Origin: Tillus elongatus
Lineage: Eukaryota > Arthropoda > Insecta > Coleoptera > Cleridae
Length of the DNA: 64,000 bases
Assembly (NCBI GenBank): GCA_964006375.1
Contig: OZ023270.1
Location: 58,782,288 to 58,846,287 of the forward strand
Direction of reading: 5' to 3'
A program made the translations under genes and the position numbers. The notes below the pieces were generated by a model. It had not been told where the DNA came from. It worked only from the letters and a program-made list of their open reading frames with translations, and did not search any database. This document shows positions 49,771-62,698 of this stretch, piece by piece (within the stretch, counting starts at the first letter, position 1; each line of letters starts with the position of its first letter).

Positions 49771-51394
49771 GATACTTAATTTTAACCATTGGGTTTGGGC
49801 AAATCCTCAATAACAATGGCAATGATAATAATGACACTCACAACTGATTCCTCAACAGTGTGTTGCACAGAGGGTTATATATTTTCTGAAATATGTACTC
49901 AGATCTTTAATCTCCAATTTGCAACTGACTTAAACTACATCCAGTCAGCACTAGTGACAAACCACCACATACCGCTCATTTCGGACCTATTTGCCACTAA
50001 AAATTATCCTGTACAAAACTAATAAATGTCTTTTAATTTACAAAGAAAAAAAAACAAGAAGCAAGAATTTACTGTGAATGCTGCAAAAGTGCAACAGGTT
50101 TCGATTATTTCACCAGAAATTTCAGATTCCAATACACAGGTGTGATTTTTGAAGTAATAAAGGTATATTTTTGTTGAGTCCAGTCCTGGATTTCAAAAAT
50201 TCTTTGCGTATGTCTTAATAACTACGGGGGCAGTAATATAACTACAAATTCTGAAGTTAATATATACAGTGGTTAAAAACTTGTGCCAAAACAAAGGTTT
50301 TTGAACACCTGCATCTCATCAAGGAGTGCCACCAGACATCAAATTTCAATTATTCTTTTTTTTTTTTTGGTGATCACTTTTGTGTGCTGCACATGTGGTT
50401 ACGTATGCATATTGCGCTTAGAATCATCTGTATATAGTTCAGATGTTGGTTGCTTAATTGTATAGGTATAATAATAATAAGTACCTAGATATAAACCCAA
50501 ACCGTTAAAGGTAAAACAGCCCCAAATTAATTTTATTGTGCACCTGTCCTTAAATTCTGTGCCCTTATAGCAAGAAAACTAAAATATATATTATATAAAC
50601 AATCCTATATATTACTGGACTTCCTGATTCTACATAAAGCCTTTTAAAGCCTACTCTACATCACGTAATTTGTAAAAGATAATAAAATCGATCGAGGTTT
50701 TTTGGAAATTATTGATAAATCGGGTAACTTTCATCAAAGGTCCTCTTCGTTGAGACAAAAGAAAACATAAATAAAACGCCCGGACTCTTCATTTAAAATT
50801 TTTACAGGGAAGTCGTAAATTGTTAGAAAACCAGATTGTGGTCCTCTAAACGATTATCCTGTTCAATTATAGGCTATTTAAGCTGGATTAATGGGACTTT
50901 CAAACAAATTAAAATGTATCCTTCAGTCAAATTTTTGGGCGAGGAAAAAGAAAAATTATACAGTTGCGAAAAATTCTCCCTACACATTCAAGTTTCCTTG
51001 GTGCTGAGTATGTACTCCCCAAAAGAGTCTCTGGTCAATATCCACACTTGTGACGGTTGACTAAACGATTTAAAAAGAAACAATACTTGAGAAACAAATA
51101 TTAAAAAGGAAATGTACGTCATCTTATCAGACCAGGTCAGTTGAAATCTCACAAAACTGTAAACGCCAGTCGTTATCGTTTTTATTTAGCACCCCGAACT
51201 AACATGATTTTGCATCACGATTGTATCCTTCTTACTGAGAATAAGATTAGTCAGAACGAGACCCAAAACAGCTACTTCAGCTGCTTCAGTTTTTACCGGT
51301 TTCTCAATGTCACAGCATAATCAACAGTTATGCTGTGTCAATGTTTCCCTTTTTGAAGAGTACCGATCTTGTTTCACGAAACTAAAACTAAATA

Positions 51395-51396
<2 letters not shown>
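49771..51396. other. No recognised gene
   Basis: Unassigned open frames at 49789-50022 and 50836-51060 (+); no family motifs. Confidence 0.4.

Positions 51397-51485
<89 letters not shown>
51397..51485. repeat. (AT)n microsatellite, left of a transposon
   Basis: AT run of about 89 bases ending ACATATA at the transposon end at 51492. Confidence 0.99.
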
Positions 51486-54559
<3,074 letters not shown>

Positions 54560-54986
54560 AAAGAGTCCTCGTAACAACATAAACCCGTAATATCGAAACC
54601 ATATTCACGACAGAGCAAAAACTACCAAATCAAATAAAATCTTCTCAGAATACGAACGAATCCCGCAGCGTTTACGAAATTCCTTGTTCTGACTGTTTCG
54701 AAACTTATGTAGGACAAACGAATAGACGTATACATAATAAAATAATATGAATACACCCTCGATGTTATAAATCCGACCCCTATCCGCACTGACCATGCAT
54801 CACATTGATACAGGACACAAAATAGAATTCGATAATGCCAAAACAATAGGCCCAGGTTACAACTTCAAAACCAGAATTATCCGCGAAGCAATCGAGAGCG
54901 AAAAACGGACCGATTGTTTAAATAAGAGAGATGATGGTCTTCGACTTGCTTACCTATTACGTCTTCATTACAAACACACAAAATGA
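54560..54986 (+). pseudogene. Penelope-like element, GIY-YIG endonuclease domain relic
   Basis: From 54670 the plus strand encodes VYEIPCSDC then TYVGQTNRRI, the GIY-YIG signature as found in Penelope-like elements (family: GVYKIPCxCGxxYIGQTxRxI). After a shift and stop near 54740, the frame from 54795 gives MHHIDTGHKIEFDNAKTI and then IIREAIESEKRTDCLNKRDD, matching the second half of the domain (H..x6-H.IDF.....R...EAIEI.K....N..DG). It stops at 54986. The preceding 100 bases fit the linker to an RT that has been lost. The family uses this nuclease for target nicking. Inactive here. The hammerhead-like core 120 bp downstream is where such elements carry their ribozyme. Confidence 0.85.
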
Positions 54987-55102
54987 TAATTAATTAGTTT
55001 AACTGCCCCATTATTTGACTAAACAAATAAAATCTAATACGCTTGACCCTTTAAGTACAGTTACGAAAGCACCTGACTTATAGACCTAACGCGACGAATT
55101 AC

Positions 55103-55145
55103 ACTGATAACGAGGCAGGCATATGAAACGTTCTAATTATACAAG
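55103..55145 (+). ncRNA. Degenerate hammerhead-ribozyme-like core after the GIY-YIG relic
   Basis: CACTGATAACGAGG ... CATATGAAACGTTC: the order CTGATRA, a short stem region, GAAAC, GTTC equals a Penelope-type hammerhead with a minimal stem III. The core G (CTGATGA) has become A and stem II is poor, so activity is unlikely. Its place just downstream of the endonuclease supports the reading. Confidence 0.5.
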
Positions 55146-55559
55146 ACTTACGACGAACGGTATACGAGAGGGGAAAGGTATGTAGTTCTGTTTTTATTGC
55201 AATTTTTTGTAGCGCCCTATTGTCACTGAAACCTCCAAATATAACATCTATATTTTATTTGGATTTTGAAATATATCGAGACTGCGTTTTCCTTCAAACG
55301 TGCCGGGACGGTCTTGTATTATCAGAAAAAAAAACGGTAAACTTGGCAACATTGCTGATGCCATCATGAATCTGGCATCCTCAAGTACCTTTCAAGCACC
55401 TTCCTGTAATTTTTTTCAGCAAGCGGTTTCTAAATACGAGACGTTCCGGAATTTTGAGCGAAAAGACTGTATTATCATATTTGAAAATCCAAATAAAATA
55501 AAGATGTGCTATTTATATGTTTCTGTGACAATAGACCGCTGAATTCATTGCAATAACAA

Positions 55560-55695
55560 GACACATACAAAACGAAAGCAGATGCCAAATTTTATCAAAA
55601 GCGGCCCATTATTTTTTGAGTTATCGGTATGACACATATATAAAAAATTGAAACTGACCCCGCATATGTGTTCTAGGGGTCCTAGTTCGCGCTCA
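55560..55695 (+). repeat. Dispersed repeat family, segments C-D
   Basis: TTTTTTGAGTTATCGGTATG, then ACACATATATAAAAAATTG, then AAACTGACCCCGCATATGTG and TCTAGGGGTCCTAGTTCGCG. This copy joins blocks C and D directly and shows the un-expanded AT site between them. Confidence 0.85.
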
Positions 55696-56576
55696 TTTCA
55701 ATTTTTTTCAAAATTCAAGTTGTGAACTCCCCATTAGTGAATTTTTTGTAAGAAAATTTATTAAAATGTGGTGGGTGGTGCATTTAAACTAAGGAAACTT
55801 ACCTATATTATCTAAAAACGACAAACTTTGAAACTTTACCGGTGCAATAATTGAATCTGACATTCTCTGTAACCTCCTGTAGCAAATTTTTTTTTTTCAT
55901 CAAGTGTTTCATGAAATACTTTCTTGGACTTTTGAAATAGAGTGTAGTTACCTTATTACTTGAACGACCTGACCTGCCCTTGGCTCATTTTAATTTTTTT
56001 TCAAAATTCAAGTTGTGATCTCCCCAATAGTGAATTTTTTGTAAGAAAATTCATTAAAATGTGGTGGGTGGTGCATTTAAACTAAGGAAACTTACCTATA
56101 TTATCTAAAAACGACAAACTTTGAAACATTACCGGTGCAATAATTGAATCTGACATTCTCTGTAACCTCCTGTAGCAAATTTTAATTTTTTCCATCAAGT
56201 GTTTTATGAAATACTTTCTTGGACTTTTTAAATAGTGTAGTTACCGTATTACTTGAACGACCTGACCTGTCCTCGCTCTCATTTTAATTTTTTTTCAAAA
56301 TTCAAGTTGTGATCTCCCCATTAGTGATTTTTTTAAAAAGAAAATTCATTAAAATGTGGTGGGTGGTGCATTTAAACTCAGGAAACTTACCTATATTATC
56401 TAAAAACGACAAACTTGGAAACTTTACCGGTGCAATAATTGAATTTGTCATTCTCTGTAACCTCCTGTAGCAAATTTTAATTTTTTTAAAATTAAGTGTT
56501 TTATGAAATACTTTCTTGGACTTTTGAAATAGAATGTAGTTACCTTATTACTTGAACGACCTGACCTCTCCTCGGC
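55693..56576. repeat. Tandem repeat, three copies of about 292 bp
   Basis: Units begin near 55693, 55985 and 56279 with TCATTTTAATTTTTTTCAAA and end with TTACTTGAACGACCTGACCT. Each holds GTGGTGGGTGGTGCATTTAA and CTTTACCGGTGCAATAATTG. Copies are about 95% alike. The first unit is fused to the dispersed-family block D. No reading frame is kept. Confidence 0.93.
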
Positions 56577-57570
56577 AAAGACGGATGTTTAGCCACGCTC
56601 GATTCTTGATTTCATTGGATCAGTATCTGATGATACTCATTGAAGGTACACGATTCTTGTAAACCGCATTCAAATTCTCTTTGATTTCCTTTTATAAAAA
56701 AATAATCGAACCACTGCAGTTTTATGCTTGCCAAAAGAAACGTACAAACTTATCCATTTTCAGCAACTGTCGGAACGAAACTACTTGATGAACCCGTAAA
56801 AAATCTGGCATGCGTGATTTTAAGCGTAGTACTAAAAGATGATAACACTTAATTTAAGTCATAGTCATCTCTGTAATTAAATCATTCTTTACATTTTTAA
56901 TTTGTTTGAAATCAGGTTAAACGTATTGAATATAATTAAGAAAGCTTATATATTAAAAAAACGATCCAAAAAATGGTAGTAACCACAATTTTAATGTGGT
57001 GAAATAATAAATGAAAGTATATCCCAATTTTTGACTTTAAATAATTTAATTGGAAAACATCTAGGTTGTCACTTTTCCAGCTGGTTGTATTAGTTTGAAA
57101 ACCGCCATTAATAAATTGTGCCATAATTGTGTTTTCTATATGTAGATACTTGAAGGTTAATCGATAAGTGAAGTTAATGAAGACAGCATCAGACAGTTCC
57201 AATTTACTTCTCAGACAATTGAGTTTCGCCTTGGAAACTTTTTCTAGAATTTCCCAAGGCTACTAAAATAACAAAAGAGAGCAAGTAGAAGGCATCTCCG
57301 CTAAACATCAAAATTAGATTCATCTAGCTAGTTTGTTTTCTTCTGTCAGAAAGAATAGAATAAAATACTGTTTAGGTAACACTAAATGCTTTCTTACTTC
57401 ACAAATTTCACTAATCTATACGAGGGGATTTTAATCTTGTTGTAACTTAACATTTAAAAGTCAAGACGCAAGATCTTAATTTGCTGCGTAAGTTCGTTTT
57501 TATTAAATGCACACTATATCAATAAAGTAATCAATAAAATTTTCTTTACCTACCACTTTGTTTTCTCCCT
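56577..57570. other. No recognised gene
   Basis: Nothing recognised on either strand. Confidence 0.4.
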
Positions 57571-57630
57571 TAGGGCTCCTCCGCGTCTTTGCCGCCCCGA
57601 TAGCACCGCAGCCTTTGGCTAATTGTGCAT
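57571..57630. repeat. Short fragment shared with the 49.3-kb LINE relic
   Basis: TTGCCGCCCCGATAGCACCG with AGCCTTTGGCTAATTGTGCAT on its right matches 49318-49362 (CTGCCGCCCCGATAGCACTG, CAACCTTTGGTTGATTGTGCAT). On the minus strand this is the extreme C-terminal end of that LINE-like frame. Confidence 0.75.
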
Positions 57631-57746
57631 TTACCTACCACTTACTGATTTCTAGTATTATTTTTTATAGCACAAATGTCCTTATAAATTTGGTAGTTAA
57701 GATTTAAGAAATTGTCAAAGGCAGTTTTTTAAAAATCAGGTTTAAA

Positions 57747-58072
57747 GAGCCTCGGTTGTTTAGTGGTGTACCTTTGAACCTAGTGGTACCGGGTTCGATT
57801 CCGGGGTTTCCCTTTCACTTTTTCAGTACATACCGTACAATTAACATCAACCGAGGTTGTGGCAATGTATTTGAACAAGTTCAATGTCTGCACGTTCCGC
57901 ACTTCGAGGGGCGCAAAGCCGCCGGACCCGTGTCCATGCGATGGTGGACACGTTAAAGATCCCTACCCTTCTTACAGAAAGGCAGAGGTTCGGAAAAATT
58001 ATCAGGATAGTGGGGTAAAACTGCTCTCTGGCGTCGGCAATTGGCCATAGTCGCGGAAATCGACCGCCGTTG
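57747..58072 (+). mobile_element. tRNA-headed SINE, family 2, copy 3
   Basis: Plus strand: GAGCCTCGGTTGTTTAGTGG (A box), GGTTCGATTCC at 57792 (B box), body with CACTTTTTCAGTACATACCG, CATCAACCGAGGTTGTGGCA, GTGTCCATGCGATGGTGGAC, and 3' part GGCGTCGGCAATTGGCCATA, TCGCGGAAATCGACCGCCG. It is bounded by the duplication AAAATCAGGTTT (57732-57743 and 58073-58084). It is the best copy for defining the roughly 326-bp consensus with 38067 and 46660. Confidence 0.94.
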
Positions 58073-58979
58073 AAAATCAGGTTTGAAAGAAATGATGAAA
58101 AGGTGATGGAACGAGATCAGACTGTTCTCTATGCTGTGCTATTGTGATGGATTTATTTGTCGCTTGGACGCAGACCCAGTCTCTTTCCTGGCCTCACAGT
58201 GAATTGTTTCGTTTATTTCAGGTTTTTCCACGGCCACGTTTTAGTGGAACTTTTCCTTTCTTCGGTATTTTTAGGAATACAGTTTTTACAATTATACACT
58301 TTTATAAAAGCATGACTTTTCCATGCTTGATTTTTTTTTCAGTTTACCTACGATATTTGATAAGGCACTTATTGTTAAAGAAATAATAAACTCAGATCGC
58401 ATCGCCGTATTTTTATCGCTTATAGACAACATAGAAATTTGGCTTCTTTTTCTAAACAAACTTTCACTAGTTTCTGGAGGCCAATTTATTTGGTTGGCAG
58501 ATGTTGAGTTCTTGAGTTTTTTCATGAAAAAATGCAAATTTTCTTTTCCTAAATGCAGTGTTACTGAATTTATTAAAACTTTACGCATAGTTAAAAAGTA
58601 ATATGGTTTACCAATACGAATTTTCGACATCGAAAACTTATTTCTTGTCTCTTATCCACAAATAAGTGAAATCTTAGTTTTTTTTTGTCCACTCGTTTTC
58701 TAAAGACATGTAGTATGCAATTCAAACAAGGATGGGGTATAAAATAGAACACGCAAATTGGTAAGACCGGTTACAGGCCTGCAACATGTAGGAGACAGCA
58801 GACAATCAAAAAACAACAGACGTTTGATGGTCAAGTATGTCACGTAAACGTACATCACTTATATCGCGCGAACTCACATGCAATAAGTATATTATCTAAT
58901 ATATTTAGCTTTTATATTTTGAAAAGCGAGAAAATGCAAAGATTCTTTTTATGGAAAATACGATAACTTTCATCCTAGG

Positions 58980-61066
58980 TTAGGTTAGGTTTGTTTGTGA
59001 GTGGGCCATACCGGTGCCTCCACCGCGACCATAAGGTCTATTGTGGCTCACGCCTAATAGTCTATATTTCGCCCAACAAAGCCAGCCTCCTGCAGAGGTC
59101 GATAATCTTCGTGGGCGAAAGTTGATCCAGATCCTCCGGAGCAAACTTTATCTTGCCAAAGAGCAGGTATCTAGTCCTGTCCGCTGCGGGACAGGAACAC
59201 AGCACGTGCTCTGCTGTCTCGTCGCTCTCCATACACAGCTGGCACTCGGTCTCGTGACCGATCCCAATACGGTGCATGTGGTGCCGCAAGCGGCAGTGTC
59301 CTGTATACAGGCCGACTAGAGTACTGAGTTGTTGTCTGTTTAACTCTAGAAGTTTTTTAGCCCTTGACTCATACAGGCCATTTATGAAGGCCTTAGAGTG
59401 GCCTAACCCTGGAAGATTTTGCCAATATTGGATTGTCATTCTTTCTGTCCAGGTCTTTAAGGTGCGTTTTGCTGTGCAATATGTTATCCCCAGTACCGAT
59501 TCTGGCCCGACAAAGTCTCTCTGGGCACCACTCCTGGCAAGCGCGTCGGCCGCAACATTGCCGTCATGGTCCGAGTGACCCGGTATCCAGACCAGCGACA
59601 CCTCATTACAGCTGCCCAGTTCGTTAAGGGCAGATTTACAACTCCATACCGTTTTTGAATTACACCGGTAGGAACCAAGAGCCTTTATTGCAGCTTGGCT
59701 ATCTGCATATATCTTTATCGATTTGTGTTTGCACTGGTTTTTTATATTTACCCTTGCACACATCTCGATGGCATACACTTCTGCCTGGTGTATGGTTGCG
59801 TACTTGCCGAGGCTAGCTGATAGTCTAGCATCGGTGCTGCCCCCATATGCGCCGGCTCCTACTCCCACATTGGTTTTGGAGCCGTCAGAGTACCAGCAGA
59901 GATCGGCTCTAAATAGGGTAGTTTGATTTCGTTCCCAGTCCTCCCTTTCCAGGAGGATTGTCTTGAAAGACATATCTCTACTGATCTTTGTAGGAATCAA
60001 GTCTGAGACCATTCCCAGAATCCCATGAACCTCAATGTCATCCAGACTGATTTCCTTCGGCATACTGTCGGCCGTTTGTTTTAGTCTGTACGTTGTCCAC
60101 CTCGCCACCCTCTCCAACCATATGTGAAGAGGTGGAATATTAAGGAGGACCTCCAGAGCGGCTGATGGTGCGGTGCTTATCGCTCCCGTTATCATCAGAC
60201 AAGCTTGTCTCTGTAGATGAGCCAGTTTGGCCCTCGCGATACCATGAAGTGCCTTAGGCCACCAAACTATGGCTCCATATGTTATCATTGGTCTGATAAC
60301 CACTACATAGAGCCAGTACATCTGTTGGGGGTTTGTTCCCCAGTTGTTTCCACAGATTCTCCGGCATATCCACAGGGACAGTTTAGCCCTGCGGATTACA
60401 TTCTCTAACTGTATGTCCCAGTTGAGCTTCTTATCTAGGGTAACTCCCAGATATTTTGCTTGTTCCGAAAATAGAATCGTTTCCGCCATAAGAATAGGTG
60501 GTTTTAATTTGTCCAACCTTCTTCTTCTGGTAAATGGAACAATGATCGTTTTGCGGGGGTTTACAGACATCTGTTCCCTCCGGCACTAGATTTAGTGTCT
60601 CCTGAAGAGTAATTGCTAGTTCCTCCTCATATTTGCCCCTAACCATTATGACTAGATCATCAGCATACGCCTGGCCCTCAACCTCCCACAGTCCGAGGAT
60701 AGCCAGCAAATCGTCCACAAAGAGATACCACAGCAGGGGGGATAGAACTCCCTCCTGAGGGCACCCCCTCGCAGCCCTGAAGCCGACCACCTCCCCCTGC
60801 AGCGAGGTAATAGCGGTCCGATTGTAGAGCATGATTCCGATCCAGCCACAAATGGTAGGTTCCACCCCTCTAGCGATAGTGGCTTCGTAGAGGGAGATAG
60901 GTAATGCATTGTTGAATGCTCCTTCAATGTCGAGAAATGCAGCCACCGCCACCTCCCCGTTATCCAGGGAGTGTGTGATCTTCTCGACGAGGTTATTGAG
61001 TGCTAACTCAGTAGATTTGCCAGTTTGGTATGCATACTGGTGGGTATTAAGGGGGTTGTTGACTAG
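58980..61066 (-). mobile_element. 5'-truncated non-LTR retrotransposon with RT and RNase H, 12-bp target duplication
   Basis: Bounded by TTTCATCCTAGG at 58968-58979 and 61067-61078. Minus strand from 61066: TGKSTELALNNLVEKI, VAAFLDIEGAFNNA, CPQEGVLSPLLWYLFVDDLL and catalytic YADDLVIM at about 60670-60645. A frameshift near 60555 joins NPRKTIIVPFTRRRRLDKLK, AKYLGVTLDKKLNWDIQLEN and the thumb. Next comes RNase H with its four acidic sites (YSDGSKTNVGVGAGAY, HQAEVYAIE, IYADSQAAIKAL, HSDHDGNVAADALAR), then a CCHC-type zinc motif (CRLRHHMHRIGIGH, ECQLCMESDETAEHVLCSC) and stop at 59062. The 3' end is ACAAACAAACCTAACCTAAC, a CCTAA-like tail. The endonuclease and 5' RT are missing. R1/LOA/I-like grouping is inferred from the RNase H. 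Confidence 0.93.
59062..60570 (-). pseudogene. LINE C-terminal frame: RT thumb, RNase H and zinc motif
   Basis: About 500 codons remain open, so this insertion is relatively young. RNase H lies at about residues 228-350, the zinc motif at about 428-470. The YADD-containing RT palm is in the neighbouring frame 60431-61072, separated by one frameshift. Enzymatically dead as a unit because the RT is split and 5'-truncated. Confidence 0.9.
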
Positions 61067-61917
61067 TTTCATCCTAGGTCTTCATAAAATATTTTTATTT
61101 TATTTCCATGATTTTAGTTTCTCAAAGGAAAATAAATTTTGACGATTTTATTACGATATCGTACCGATTGTATCACCACTATTTGCAGTCCTAGATTCGA
61201 TTAAGGTTCTATAAGTTTTATGGTTTCGGTCAGGTCAGTCATCAATAAATAGATATAAGAAATATACTGAATTTAATAGTCAACTTGGAAATTTTGCTTC
61301 TTTTTCTAAACAAACTTTTGTTAGTTTTCCCAGGTCAAGTTCGTTGGCAGGTTTTGAGTGTTGAGTTTTCGTCACCAAGAAATGGAAATTTTCTTCTCCT
61401 AAATGCTGTATAATTTAGAACTATTAGAATAACTTTATTATTTTACAGATGTGTAAAAACGATTACAATTTACCAACAACCACGAATTTCCGATATAGAA
61501 AACTTATTTTTTTATCTATCTTCTGATTTTAGGCCACAGGTCTACTAAACTAAAGACATGGAGTATACATATCAAACAAGGATGGGGTATAAAGTAGAAC
61601 GCGTAGAAGTGTACATATAAAACAAGGATGGGGTATAAAATAGAACGTGCAGATTGGTCAGGCCCGTTATAGACCTCCAATATTGAGTAGACCTGCGACA
61701 CTCTGTAAACAACGAACGTTTAACACTGAGTGGTGAACGTGTCGCCACCTAGTTGCGAAACCAAGTAGTATGTTGTCACGCCAGCTCCAAATAACACAAA
61801 GTGTTAAAACATGGAGACTGTATACAACTAACTAACAATTTTAGTAAATTGTCAGCCCTGGTCCATTTCTACCCTAATATAGGGACAACGTATGTAAGAC
61901 TAGATACATTCTCACAA

Positions 61918-61978
61918 CAATTAGCACCGTAGACCGGTTTCGCTCTAATTAGAGCTCATCAATACGGCATACTAATTG
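61918..61978 (-). ncRNA. Hammerhead ribozyme, type I, inverted copy (core C changed)
   Basis: Minus strand: CAATTAG, TAT, GCCGTA (stem I 5'), TTGATGA (core; canonical CTGATGA, so its first C is T), GCTCTAATTAGAGC (stem II), GAAA, CCGGTC (2-bp stem III and cleavage site after the C at 61932), TACGGT, one bulged G, CTAATTG (stem I 3'). Stems I and II are fully paired except one G-U. The C-to-T change in the core should reduce or stop cleavage. Confidence 0.82.
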
Positions 61979-62328
61979 CTGCGAAAATACACCTATAAAG
62001 TAATACGGCTATGGTAGCCAGCCTTCCAACACTAAGTGAGTGGTGAACGTGTCGCCACCTAGTTGCGGACCCAAGTGGTGACACGTTCACCACTTACTTA
62101 GTGTTGGAAGGTTGGCTACCATAGCCGTATTACTTTATAGGCATACTAATTGTTGCGAAAATACACCTATCAAGTAATACAGCTATGGTAGCCAGCCTTG
62201 CAACACTAAGTGAGTCGTGAACGTGTCGCCACCTAGTTGCGGATCCAAGTGGTGACACGTTCACCACTCACTTAGTGTTGGAAGGCTGGCTACCATAGCC
62301 GTATTACTTTATAGGTGTATTTTCGCAG

Positions 62329-62389
62329 CAATTAGTATACCGTACTGACGAGCTCTAATTAGAGCGAAACCGGTCTACGGTTCTAATTG
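62329..62389 (+). ncRNA. Hammerhead ribozyme, type I, intact core
   Basis: Order on the plus strand: CAATTAG (62329-62335), internal loop TAT, ACCGTA (62339-62344), conserved core CTGACGA (62345-62351), stem II GCTCTA-AT-TAGAGC, partly sharing the last core base (62352-62365), GAAA (62366-62369), CCGGTC (62370-62375), TACGGT (62376-62381), bulge T, CTAATTG (62383-62389). ACCGTA pairs with TACGGT and CAATTAG with CTAATTG (stem I, 13 bp with an internal loop). A15.1-U16.1 plus one C-G close a minimal stem III. All core bases (CUGANGA, GAAA, UC cleavage site) are canonical. Predicted cleavage lies between 62375 and 62376. This short stem III is typical of Penelope-like and retrozyme hammerheads. 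Confidence 0.92.
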
Positions 62390-62637
62390 TTGTGAGAATG
62401 CATCTAGCCTTACATACTTTGTCTCTATATTAGGGTAGAAATGGGCCAGGGCTGACAATTTACTAAAATTGTTAGTTGGTTGTATATAGTCTCTATTTTT
62501 TAACACTTGTGTTATTTGGAGCTGGCGTGACAACATACTACTCGGTCCCGCAACTAGGTGGCGACACGTTCTCCACTCACTTAGTGTTGGAAGGTTGTCT
62601 ACCATAGCCGTATTATTTTATAGGTGTATTTTCGCAG

Positions 62638-62698
62638 CAATTAGTATGCCGTACCGACGAGCTATAATTATAGCGAAACCGGTCTACGGTTCTAATGG
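62638..62698 (+). ncRNA. Hammerhead ribozyme, type I, with compensatory stem II change (core U changed)
   Basis: Same layout 309 bp downstream: CAATTAG, TAT, GCCGTA, core CCGACGA (62654-62660; the U of CUGANGA is C), stem II GCTATAATTATAGC (62661-62674), GAAA (62675-62678), CCGGTC, TACGGT, bulge, CTAATGG. In stem II a C-G pair of the other copies is replaced by A-T on both sides, keeping the helix. The core change probably weakens this copy. Predicted cleavage position 62684/62685. Confidence 0.88.

Noticed and set aside
59041..59926. Several plus-strand open frames
   Set aside because: They are antisense shadows of the LINE RNase H frame.
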